In this document: piece by piece, positions 1 through 5,792 of the stretch
How positions within the stretch are numbered: the first letter of the stretch is position 1
Layout of the letters: the number at the start of each line of letters is the position of its first letter
DNA from: Paracoccaceae bacterium
Lineage (GTDB): Bacteria; Pseudomonadota; Alphaproteobacteria; Rhodobacterales; Rhodobacteraceae
Reading direction: 5' to 3'
Length of the DNA: 7,015 nt
NCBI GenBank assembly: GCA_023134935.1
Contig: JAGLUD010000172.1
Location: 1-7,015 of the forward strand
The notes under the pieces: model-generated
Told to the model about the DNA's origin: nothing
The model's input: only the letters and a program-made list of their open reading frames with translations
The model's database searches: none
Position numbers and translations under genes: made by a program

Positions 1-113
1 ACCTCGGCGGAGGCATTTTCACGAAGGCAATCCGCCATCGAGCGAGTAGCGGATTCTTCCCATATGGAACCATGGGGTTTATCGGAATTCATATTCATAC
101 GGGTTTGTGGCAT
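1..113 (-). CDS. Partial ORF of unknown function (N-terminal end only)
   Basis: An open frame runs from an ATG at 113 leftward to the window edge without a stop, giving about 37 residues. It begins MPQTRMNMNS and continues DKPHGSIWEESATRSMADCL. The ATG at 113 has a purine-rich AAAGGGAA just before it on the minus strand. Internal ATGs at 98 and 92 are alternative starts. I do not recognise the protein, and too little is visible to assign a family. The gene would be transcribed divergently from fabD, sharing a 108-bp spacer with it. The reality of the ORF rests only on its openness, a plausible ribosome binding site and a protein-like composition, so this is a tentative call. Confidence 0.45.
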   Translation of the reverse strand, partial: MPQTRMNMNSDKPHGSIWEESATRSMADCLRENASAE

Positions 114-181
114 TTCCCTTTCAAAAGTTAAAGTTGGTAAAAATACGGGATTGCAAATTCCGGTCTGTAATTCAATTTCCC

Positions 182-199
182 GCCAAGCTATAGTTTGGC
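182..199. promoter_or_regulatory. Near-perfect 18-bp palindrome over the candidate fabD -10 box
   Basis: GCCAAGCTATAGTTTGGC is a dyad with 9-nt arms in which eight of nine positions pair and the ninth is G/T. Its centre contains TATAGT (189-194), a good match to a sigma-70 -10 hexamer. Initiation about 7 nt downstream would leave a leader of roughly 20 nt carrying the GAGGG ribosome binding site (212-216) for the ATG at 222. No convincing -35 hexamer is seen 16-18 bp upstream. I infer a promoter with a possible repressor operator laid over it; no regulator can be named. Confidence 0.4.
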
Positions 200-221
200 A
201 GACGAACAAAACGAGGGTCAC

Positions 222-1151
222 ATGACAAAAGCATTCGTATTCCCCGGTCAAGGGGCGCAATCCATCGGAATGGGCAAAGCCTTCGCCGACGCATACCCCG
301 CCGCGAAGGCGGTATTTGACGAGGTGGACGAGGCCTTGGGACAGAACCTGTCCTCGCTGATCTGGGAAGGCGACATTGCAGATCTAACCCTTACCGAAAA
401 TGCCCAACCAGCGCTGATGGCAACATCTATGGCGGCAATGGCCGCGCTGAATGCCGAAGGTGTGCAGGTGACGGATGCAGCTTACGTGGCGGGACACTCG
501 CTCGGTGAATACTCGGCGTTATGTGCCGCTGGTGTGCTGTCGCTGGCCGATACGGCGCGGCTGTTGAAAACTCGTGGCAAGGCGATGCAGGAGGCGGTTC
601 CTGTCGGTGTTGGCGCGATGGCCGCGCTGCTTGGTTTAGATTTTGCATTGGCGCAGGTCGTTGCCAAAGAAGCAGCCGAGGGTGATGTTTGTCAGGCCGC
701 AAACGATAACGACCCCGGTCAGGTGGTTGTATCTGGCCATAAAGCAGCGGTTGAACGCGCATGCGTTCTTGCCAAAGAAGCAGGGGCCAAACGCGCCGTG
801 ATTCTGCCGGTCAGCGCCCCGTTCCATTGTTCCTTGATGGAACCAGCAGCGAAAGTGATGGAAGCCGCGTTAAGCGAAGTAACCTTCAACGCCCCAAGTG
901 TCCCTGTCGTGGTGAACGTAACCGCCGAGGCATGTTCCGACCCCGATGAACTTCGTGCACATCTTGTAGCGCAGGTCACAGGTTCCGTCCGTTGGCGCGA
1001 GTCGGTGTTGTACATGGGCACACAAGGCGTCACAGAAATCTGGGAGATCGGCGCAGGCAAGGCCCTAAACGGTATGATCCGCCGCATTAACCGCGAAATT
1101 ACATGCAAAGCAGTGAACGACCCCGACGGGGCAAAAGCAGCAGGAGAATAA
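222..1151 (+). CDS. fabD: Malonyl-CoA:ACP transacylase FabD
   Basis: FabD transfers the malonyl group from malonyl-CoA to the phosphopantetheine arm of acyl carrier protein, supplying the extender unit for type II fatty-acid synthesis in the cytoplasm. The protein is 309 residues, the normal family length. It shows the N-terminal FPGQGAQ motif (residues 7-13), the nucleophile elbow GHSLGEY (91-97, active Ser93), the carboxylate-binding arginine in TRGKAMQ (Arg118), the PGQVVVSG stretch (165-172) and the catalytic His202 in APFHCSLM. I chose ATG 222 because GAGGG at 212-216 is well spaced before it and the protein then begins directly at the first strand. An in-frame TTG at 195 lies inside the promoter palindrome and adds nine non-conserved residues. 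fabG follows after two bases, so the two genes are surely co-transcribed. Confidence 0.97.
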   Translation: MTKAFVFPGQGAQSIGMGKAFADAYPAAKAVFDEVDEALGQNLSSLIWEGDIADLTLTENAQPALMATSMAAMAALNAEGVQVTDAAYVAGHSLGEYSALCAAGVLSLADTARLLKTRGKAMQEAVPVGVGAMAALLGLDFALAQVVAKEAAEGDVCQAANDNDPGQVVVSGHKAAVERACVLAKEAGAKRAVILPVSAPFHCSLMEPAAKVMEAALSEVTFNAPSVPVVVNVTAEACSDPDELRAHLVAQVTGSVRWRESVLYMGTQGVTEIWEIGAGKALNGMIRRINREITCKAVNDPDGAKAAGE

Positions 1152-1153
1152 GA

Positions 1154-1891
1154 ATGTTTGATCTAACAGGTAAGACTGCCCTCGTAACGGGCGCATCCGG
1201 TGGCATCGGCGGTGCGATCGCTCGCAGCCTTTACGCGCAGGGCGCGACCGTAACACTTTCGGGTACGCGGATTGATCCACTGAACCAACTGGCAGCAGAA
1301 CTCGGCGAGCGCGCCCACGTTGTAGCCTGCAACCTTAGTGATCGCGGTGCCGTGGCAGCCCTTCCGAAGGCCGCAAGCGACGAGATGGGCGGGTTGGATA
1401 TTCTGGTTAATAACGCAGGTGTGACCAAAGACAATCTCTTCATGCGTATGAAAGACGAGGAGTGGGATACCGTGCTGGACATCAACCTGACCTCCACCAT
1501 GATCCTGATGCGCGCCGTTATGCGCGGCATGATGAAAGCGCGTTGGGGCCGGATTATTAACATCAGCTCCATCGTTGGAGTTACCGGAAATCCGGGGCAA
1601 GCGAACTATGCGGCGTCAAAAGCCGGTGTGATCGGCATGGGTAAATCTGTGGCTTACGAAGTTGCCAGCCGAGGCATTACCGTTAACGCCATCGCACCGG
1701 GGTTCATTACAACGGCCATGACTGACAAACTGACAGATGATCAGAAAACCAACCTACTGACAGGCGTTCCGATGGGCCGCATGGGTACGTCGGAAGAAAT
1801 CGCTGCCGCGGCGGTCTATCTTGCCTCGAACGAGGCGGGTTACGTGACCGGACAAACGATGCACGTTAACGGCGGGATGGCGATGTTCTGA
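1154..1891 (+). CDS. fabG: 3-oxoacyl-ACP reductase FabG
   Basis: FabG is the NADPH-dependent reductase that converts 3-oxoacyl-ACP to 3-hydroxyacyl-ACP, the first reductive step of each elongation cycle. The protein is 245 residues, the typical length for this short-chain dehydrogenase family. Visible motifs are the cofactor-binding TGASGGIG (residues 12-19), NNAG (86-89), Asn111, and the catalytic Ser139, Tyr152 and Lys156 in the order expected of the Rossmann-fold SDR enzymes. It ends with the family-like GYVTGQTMHVNGG. The start at 1154 is set by AGGAG at 1142-1146, which lies inside the last codons of fabD; the stop of fabD and this ATG are two bases apart. An open frame extends upstream to 1103, but it overlaps fabD and lacks family similarity. 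Transcription ends at the hairpin at 1918-1955. Confidence 0.97.
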   Translation: MFDLTGKTALVTGASGGIGGAIARSLYAQGATVTLSGTRIDPLNQLAAELGERAHVVACNLSDRGAVAALPKAASDEMGGLDILVNNAGVTKDNLFMRMKDEEWDTVLDINLTSTMILMRAVMRGMMKARWGRIINISSIVGVTGNPGQANYAASKAGVIGMGKSVAYEVASRGITVNAIAPGFITTAMTDKLTDDQKTNLLTGVPMGRMGTSEEIAAAAVYLASNEAGYVTGQTMHVNGGMAMF

Positions 1892-1917
1892 TTGCCTAAT
1901 GCAAAGCTAGACTAAGG

Positions 1918-1955
1918 AAACCCGCAAGCGCCCGGCGCTTGCGGGTTTTTCTTTT
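1918..1955 (+). terminator. Strong intrinsic terminator of fabD-fabG
   Basis: A perfect 14-bp stem (1918-1931 pairing with 1935-1948) closes on the 3-nt loop CCG and is followed by a T-rich tract to 1955. It begins 26 bases after the fabG stop. The last bases overlap the TAA stop (1956-1954) of the converging membrane-protein gene, so the hairpin probably also serves that transcript, although the T tract on the minus strand is shorter (TTTCCTT). Confidence 0.93.
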
Positions 1956-2682
1956 AGAAACCTTTGGGGAAAAACTGCAACAAGGTTGGGTACACGAAAT
2001 TGCCGTATGTCGCCCAGAACAAAAAGAGCACTGGAACGATCATCGCATATTGCCACAAGTGTGGCTTAATGCGCCCCTCAAACCGGTCCTCGGTAACCAT
2101 ATACGTAAGGGTCGGAAATATCGCGTAAACTGACATGATAATTAGCAACATCAACGATCCCCAAAATGGGTTAACGACCACATTTGCCAAATGCATACCA
2201 CCTTGTTCGACCAATGCGCCGAACATGCCCGAAGCGATGAAAACGCTGGTTTTGGAGAACGCGAATTTTCGCAGCAATACATACCATGCCAGCATAAACA
2301 GGAAGTAATAGAACAGGCCAAACAACAGGTCGTAGGCGGGAACCGGATGCAGCAATACTTTGTCTTCGGGTGGTAGGTTGATGTTGCTGAAGGTGGCGAA
2401 GACCTCGGTTATCAATCCAAGCAGGGTTCCCAAGCCCAGAAACGCGACGGACCGCGGAAAACGCCGGAGGTAATCCGCCAGCGGTTGTCGTGCAGTATAA
2501 ACGAAAAGCCCCATTGGATAGATGTAGGCTTGTGGGTTGTCACGAAAAATTACGATAAGAAGCGCAACGCCCAGTAATTCAAATAAAACCTTGCCCAAAA
2601 TGCGCCACCTCTGGAAGAGTGATAGAAACATCCTATATGATAAAACGGTCGTTGCGGGTAGATTTGTTCGGCACGAATTCAT
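1954..2682 (-). CDS. Polytopic membrane protein of unknown function
   Basis: The gene encodes 242 residues dominated by hydrophobic segments. By eye there are about seven candidate membrane spans, near residues 31-46, 52-64, 78-96, 116-138, 145-164, 172-195 and 210-231. Short charged linkers separate them, for example RRFPR (73-77) and a polar stretch near 196-207 (TEDRFEGRIKPH). I do not recognise a family and give no function; no catalytic or transporter signature stands out. ATG 2682 is chosen because AAGAGG lies 8 bases upstream on the minus strand, whereas the next ATG (2631) lacks a spaced ribosome binding site. The gene sits in reverse orientation between fabG and acpP. A hand count of several lines gives roughly 48 percent GC, lower than sampled fabD lines. 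Its product is presumably in the inner membrane. Confidence 0.8.
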   Translation of the reverse strand: MNSCRTNLPATTVLSYRMFLSLFQRWRILGKVLFELLGVALLIVIFRDNPQAYIYPMGLFVYTARQPLADYLRRFPRSVAFLGLGTLLGLITEVFATFSNINLPPEDKVLLHPVPAYDLLFGLFYYFLFMLAWYVLLRKFAFSKTSVFIASGMFGALVEQGGMHLANVVVNPFWGSLMLLIIMSVYAIFPTLTYMVTEDRFEGRIKPHLWQYAMIVPVLFLFWATYGNFVYPTLLQFFPKGF

Positions 2683-2710
2683 TTGCCAAACCTCTTTAGT
2701 GTGCTATAGC
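2683..2710 (+). promoter_or_regulatory. Candidate acpP promoter
   Basis: TTGCCA (2683-2688) and TATAGC (2705-2710) are separated by 16 bp and resemble sigma-70 -35 and -10 elements. Transcription would start near 2717, giving an acpP leader of about 130 nt. The -35 element directly abuts the start codon of the divergent membrane-protein gene and overlaps its leader. A second AT-rich candidate, TATAAA near 2827, would place the start after the ribosome binding site, so it is unlikely to drive acpP. This call comes from hexamer matching only. Confidence 0.45.
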
Positions 2711-2847
2711 GCGGCTCGAGTGATTACCGAAGGCCCTGCCTGCGGAGCTCTTGCCGTAACGGCAACCCGAAGATCCGCCTTGAAAAGGCAGTAGGACAAA
2801 ACTAAGTTATGGCCAACAATGGCCGCTATAAAATCGAGGATAAAAAC
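2711..2847 (+). promoter_or_regulatory. acpP 5' leader with three small hairpins
   Basis: Three compact inverted repeats occur in a row: TTGCCG/CGGCAA with loop TAA (2751-2765), GCCTT/AAGGC with loop GAA (2777-2789), and GGCCA/TGGCC with loop ACAA (2811-2824). An outer pairing of GCTC (2714-2717) with GAGC (2745-2748) is also possible. The ribosome binding site CGAGGA (2835-2840) lies just past the last hairpin. No T tract follows any of them, so they are not obvious terminators. A cis-acting RNA or a stabilising leader is possible. I do not recognise a known riboswitch class. Confidence 0.35.
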
Positions 2848-3081
2848 ATGAGCGATATCGCAACACGCGTTAAGAAGATCGTTGTCGAGCACCTAAGCGT
2901 AGACGAAGCAAAAGTAACTGAAACAGCTTCGTTCATCGACGATCTTGGCGCAGACAGCCTCGACACAGTTGAGCTGGTTATGGCTTTTGAAGAAGAGTTC
3001 GGCATCGAAATTCCTGACGACGCAGCAGAGACTATCCAGTCCTTTGGCGACGCAGTTAAGTTCATCACTGAAAACTCCTAA
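2848..3081 (+). CDS. acpP: Acyl carrier protein AcpP
   Basis: AcpP is the small acidic cytoplasmic carrier that holds growing acyl chains on a 4'-phosphopantetheine arm for the Fab enzymes and for lipid and lipid A synthesis. The protein is 77 residues, the standard length. It contains the canonical attachment motif [10 protein letters not shown], with Ser37 as the phosphopantetheine site, followed by the acidic recognition helix around AFEEEFG and the conserved PDDAAETI segment. ATG 2848 is supported by CGAGGA seven bases upstream and by the family N-terminus [12 protein letters not shown]. An in-frame ATG at 2809 would add 13 residues unlike the family. The gene lies close to fabD-fabG but is separated from them by a terminator and a reverse-oriented gene, so it must be transcribed on its own. 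Confidence 0.97.
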   Translation: MSDIATRVKKIVVEHLSVDEAKVTETASFIDDLGADSLDTVELVMAFEEEFGIEIPDDAAETIQSFGDAVKFITENS

Positions 3082-3105
3082 GTTTTTCACTGATAGAAAT
3101 TCGGC

Positions 3106-3133
3106 AAACGGCGTCCCAAGGGGCGCCGTTTTT
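3106..3133 (+). terminator. Intrinsic terminator of acpP
   Basis: AAACGGCGTCCC (3106-3117) pairs with GGGGCGCCGTTT (3120-3131), with one T/G wobble and a tight AA-centred loop. A run of five T residues spans 3129-3133. It begins 24 bases after the acpP stop and ends only 16 bases before the start of the next gene. Confidence 0.9.
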
Positions 3134-3149
3134 CGTTGGAGGGGGCGAT

Positions 3150-3677
3150 ATGAATACGATTGAAACCGAACGACTTATTTTGCGCCCTCCCGTCGCGGAT
3201 GATCTGGATGCGTTTGCAAGGATGTGGGCGGATGCCGAGACGTTAAAGCACATCCCGATTGATCCGAACACCCGTGGGCAAAGCTGGGGTGGTTTGATGC
3301 GCATCGCGGGATGCTGGGCGCTGAAGGGGTATGGTCAATGGATGGTGCTTGATAAAACTTCGGACAAGTTTCTTGGTCACGCTGGGTTTTTCGACGCCAT
3401 GCGCGAGCTTGGTCCGGATTTTGACGCACACCGCGAGGCCGGATGGGTGTTCACGCCCGAAGCCTCGGGCAAAGGGTTTGCAACCGAGGCAATGCTGGCG
3501 GCGTTGGGCTGGATGGACCGTCAATCTTTTGGTAACCGGACGGTGTGTATGATTGGAACGGATCATAATGCCTCGATTCGAGTTGCAGAGAAATGCGGGT
3601 ACTCGCTGTTGCGTGAAGCGCAGGACAAAGACGGCGACATTGTATTAATGACCCGTAAAAATACAGTGGTCACTTGA
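3150..3677 (+). CDS. GNAT family N-acetyltransferase (RimJ/RimL-like)
   Basis: The 175-residue protein is a one-domain GCN5-related acetyltransferase, which would transfer acetyl from acetyl-CoA to an amine. The N-terminus TIETERLILRPP (residues 3-14) is typical of the Acetyltransf_3 (RimJ/RimL) group. The acetyl-CoA-binding motif A region is seen at residues 97-114, with the loop ASGKGFATEA (105-114) standing for the usual R/QxxGxG/A. The segment DHNASIRVAEKCGY (138-151) is the expected motif B region. The substrate cannot be told from sequence: ribosomal protein, small molecule and antibiotic are all possible. A strong GGAGGGGG (3138-3145) sets the start. Only 16 bases separate it from the acpP terminator, so expression probably depends on read-through or on a promoter overlapping the terminator. 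The dsbA-like gene begins 70 bases downstream. Confidence 0.88.
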   Translation: MNTIETERLILRPPVADDLDAFARMWADAETLKHIPIDPNTRGQSWGGLMRIAGCWALKGYGQWMVLDKTSDKFLGHAGFFDAMRELGPDFDAHREAGWVFTPEASGKGFATEAMLAALGWMDRQSFGNRTVCMIGTDHNASIRVAEKCGYSLLREAQDKDGDIVLMTRKNTVVT

Positions 3678-3747
3678 TTTAGAACAAAGACTGACCAAAT
3701 TACTCGGGATAGAAGGCCGCTAACTTAATTTATCTGGAGGCAGCATT

Positions 3748-4419
3748 ATGCGCCCGACCGTAACCTACTTCTCCGACGCTCTGTGTATCTGGGCATATGT
3801 ATCCCAAGTCCGACTTGATCAGCTGGCCACTGAGTACTGTGACCGGATCACGATTGAGGAAAAGTTCTGCAGTGTCTTCCCTGACGCGCGCACCAAAACC
3901 TCCACCGCTTGGAAAGACAGGGGTGGTTATGAGGCGATGAACAACAATTTTCAGAAGATGGCCAAAAAGTTCCCACATATTTCGGTGCACGAAGATGTCT
4001 GGACGAAAACCCAACCCCGAACCTCAAGTTCCATCCACTTGTTCCTGAAGGCGATTCAATTGCTGGATGGGGATGCGGCGTTCAGCGATTTGACCTCGAC
4101 TAAGGCCATACGGCAGTTTCGTACCGCGTTCTTCACAGAGGCGCGCGATATTTCCGATTGGAAAGTCCAAGGCGAGATTGCTGAGGAACTAGGGCTGGAC
4201 GTTGATAGCATCAAAGCCAAAATCCACTCGTCGGAGGCAGCAGCTGCCTTGGATGCTGACCTTAAACTGGCTGATAAGCTGGGCGTTAAAGGCAGTCCGA
4301 CGTTTGTGATGAACGAAGGTCGGCAAGTTCTGTTTGGTAACGTTGGCTACAAATTGATTGAAGCCAATGTAGAAGAACTGTTCCGTGAACAAGGCGATGA
4401 TTCTGCAAGTTGGTGTTAA
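3748..4419 (+). CDS. DsbA/FrnE-like thioredoxin-fold protein with CxxA site
   Basis: The 223-residue protein resembles the DsbA-like group that includes FrnE and 2-hydroxychromene-2-carboxylate isomerase. After the first strand (TVTYFSD) comes the active-site region LCIWAY (residues 12-17), so Cys13 is followed by Ala16 where a classical CxxC enzyme has its second cysteine. A helical insert covers roughly residues 55-170. The cis-proline loop GVKGSPTFVMNEG (179-191, Pro184) and a C-terminal helix complete the fold. Other cysteines are Cys31, Cys41 and the very last residue, Cys223. No signal peptide or lipobox is visible, so a cytoplasmic location is inferred. With one active-site cysteine it may act by a monothiol or glutathione-dependent mechanism; an isomerase or transferase role is also possible. 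GGAGG at 3736-3740 fixes the start. Confidence 0.82.
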   Translation: MRPTVTYFSDALCIWAYVSQVRLDQLATEYCDRITIEEKFCSVFPDARTKTSTAWKDRGGYEAMNNNFQKMAKKFPHISVHEDVWTKTQPRTSSSIHLFLKAIQLLDGDAAFSDLTSTKAIRQFRTAFFTEARDISDWKVQGEIAEELGLDVDSIKAKIHSSEAAAALDADLKLADKLGVKGSPTFVMNEGRQVLFGNVGYKLIEANVEELFREQGDDSASWC

Positions 4420-4425
4420 CCTTAG

Positions 4426-4446
4426 GGTGCGTGGTCTCCACGCACC
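4426..4446. terminator. Hairpin between converging genes, possible bidirectional terminator
   Basis: GGTGCGTGG (4426-4434) pairs perfectly with CCACGCACC (4438-4446) around the loop TCT. It sits between the stop of the DsbA-like gene (4417-4419) and the stop of the deaminase gene (4451-4449). Neither strand has a proper T tract after the stem, so it is not a canonical intrinsic terminator. It may act as a weak bidirectional terminator or protect both 3' ends. Confidence 0.55.
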
Positions 4447-4448
4447 GC

Positions 4449-5792
4449 TTACCCTTCTGCTAACTTCTTGGCCAATACGTTCTGCTTCTCGGTAACTTTT
4501 CGTAAGTCTATACCTGTCAGAACACCGCCGCTTACCGCGGCGCGTCCCTCGACGTACAGGTCACGAACCGTGAAAGGGCCGCAAAGAATTAGCGCGGCTA
4601 CTGGGTCCCAAGAGCCCGCGGCCTCTAGCCCGGACACATCCCACACTGCGAAATCGGCACGTTTTCCAACCTCCAATGACCCTAGGTCTGGCCGACCCAG
4701 AACAACGGCACCACCAAGCGTCGCAATCTCCAGCGTTTCACGCGCGGACATGGCATCAGCGCCGTTCTGCACCCTCTGCAACAGCAATAACTGCCGTGCT
4801 TCGGACAACAAGTGTCCTGCGTCGTTACTGGCCGATCCATCAACCCCTAACGCAACCTTAACCCCCGCATCTCGCATCTGGCGTACAGGTGCGATGCCGG
4901 AACCAAGCCGGCAGTTCGAGCAAGGACAATGCGCCACGCCGGTTTTAGTGCGCGCGAACAGGTCGATCTCGGAGGTGTCCAGCTTCACGCAATGGGCGTG
5001 CCAGACATCATCACCAGTCCAACCTAAATCTTCGGCGTACTGCCCCGGGCGCACACCGAATTTCTCAAGGCTATAAGCGATATCCTCGTCATTTTCCGCC
5101 AGATGTGTGTGCAACATTACGCCTTTGTCCCGTGCCAATAACGCAGTGTCGCGCATAATTTCGCGCGATACGGAGAACGGTGAACATGGGGCGAGGCCGA
5201 CGCGTACCATCGCACCATCGCTAGGGTCGTGGAATGCATCAACCACACGGATCGAATCTTCAAGGATCGCGCTTTCAGATTCGACCAGCCAATCGGGGGG
5301 AAGGCCGCCATCACTCTCGCCGATGCTCATTGAACCGCGCGTGGGATGGAAGCGAATTCCGACCGTCTCGGCGGCATCGATGGTATCTTCCAGCCGGACA
5401 CCGTTGGGATATAGATACAGGTGATCTGATGACATCGTACACCCTGAAAGCGCCAGCTCAGCCAAGCCAACTTGCGCGGATACGAACATTTCCTCGGGCC
5501 CCATACGCGACCAGATTGGATAAAGTGTCTGCAACCAGCCAAACAGTAGCGCGTCTTGCCCGCCGGGAACCACACGCGTCATGGTCTGGTACAAATGGTG
5601 GTGTGTGTTAACCAAACCCGGTGTCACAACGCACCCCTTGGCATCGATCACAACATCAGCGGTTTCGGGCAGGTCAGAACCAACCGCCTCGATCACGCCA
5701 TCACGGGCAAACAGTCCGCCGCCGGAAATTTCGCGGCGAGTGCCGTCCATTGTCACCATTACATCGGCGTTTTTCAAAAGGAGAGTGGGCAT
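4449..5792 (-). CDS. 8-oxoguanine deaminase (amidohydrolase superfamily)
   Basis: The 447-residue protein belongs to the amidohydrolase/TRZ-ATZ group. The likely reaction is deamination of 8-oxoguanine to urate and ammonia in the cytoplasm. Metal-site residues expected for this fold are visible: the HxH pair in NTHHHLYQ (His64, His66), His230 and Glu233 in LHTHLAEN, His267 in WHAHC and Asp318 in GVDGSASND. The N- and C-terminal beta-sandwich strands flank the barrel, including the GKRADFAVWD signature (377-386). Length fits the family. ATG 5792 overlaps the TAA stop of the upstream LysR gene by one base, and GGAGG lies four bases ahead within that gene, indicating translational coupling. The neighbouring puuD, which consumes urate, supports this substrate over guanine, cytosine or s-triazines. 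The exact substrate is inferred, the superfamily is certain. Confidence 0.88.
   Translation of the reverse strand: MPTLLLKNADVMVTMDGTRREISGGGLFARDGVIEAVGSDLPETADVVIDAKGCVVTPGLVNTHHHLYQTMTRVVPGGQDALLFGWLQTLYPIWSRMGPEEMFVSAQVGLAELALSGCTMSSDHLYLYPNGVRLEDTIDAAETVGIRFHPTRGSMSIGESDGGLPPDWLVESESAILEDSIRVVDAFHDPSDGAMVRVGLAPCSPFSVSREIMRDTALLARDKGVMLHTHLAENDEDIAYSLEKFGVRPGQYAEDLGWTGDDVWHAHCVKLDTSEIDLFARTKTGVAHCPCSNCRLGSGIAPVRQMRDAGVKVALGVDGSASNDAGHLLSEARQLLLLQRVQNGADAMSARETLEIATLGGAVVLGRPDLGSLEVGKRADFAVWDVSGLEAAGSWDPVAALILCGPFTVRDLYVEGRAAVSGGVLTGIDLRKVTEKQNVLAKKLAEG

Noticed and set aside
123..143. AAAGTT direct repeat upstream of fabD as a regulator site
   Set aside because: Two adjacent copies of a 6-base A/T-rich word are expected by chance in such a spacer.
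195..221. Upstream TTG start for fabD
   Set aside because: It lies within the candidate promoter palindrome, has no ribosome binding site and adds residues outside the family; ATG 222 has GAGGG in place.
1163..1600. Minus-strand open frame inside fabG
   Set aside because: It is fully antisense to a certain gene, with no ribosome binding site or family similarity that I can see.
2827..2832. TATAAA as the acpP -10 box
   Set aside because: Transcription would begin at or after the ribosome binding site (2835-2840), and no -35 element lies at the right distance.
2809..2847. N-terminal extension of AcpP from ATG 2809
   Set aside because: The added 13 residues are not family-like, and a better-spaced ribosome binding site precedes ATG 2848.
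4468..5076. Long plus-strand open frame opposite the deaminase
   Set aside because: It is antisense to a clear amidohydrolase gene, has low-complexity Ser/Pro/Arg-rich composition and no recognisable domain.
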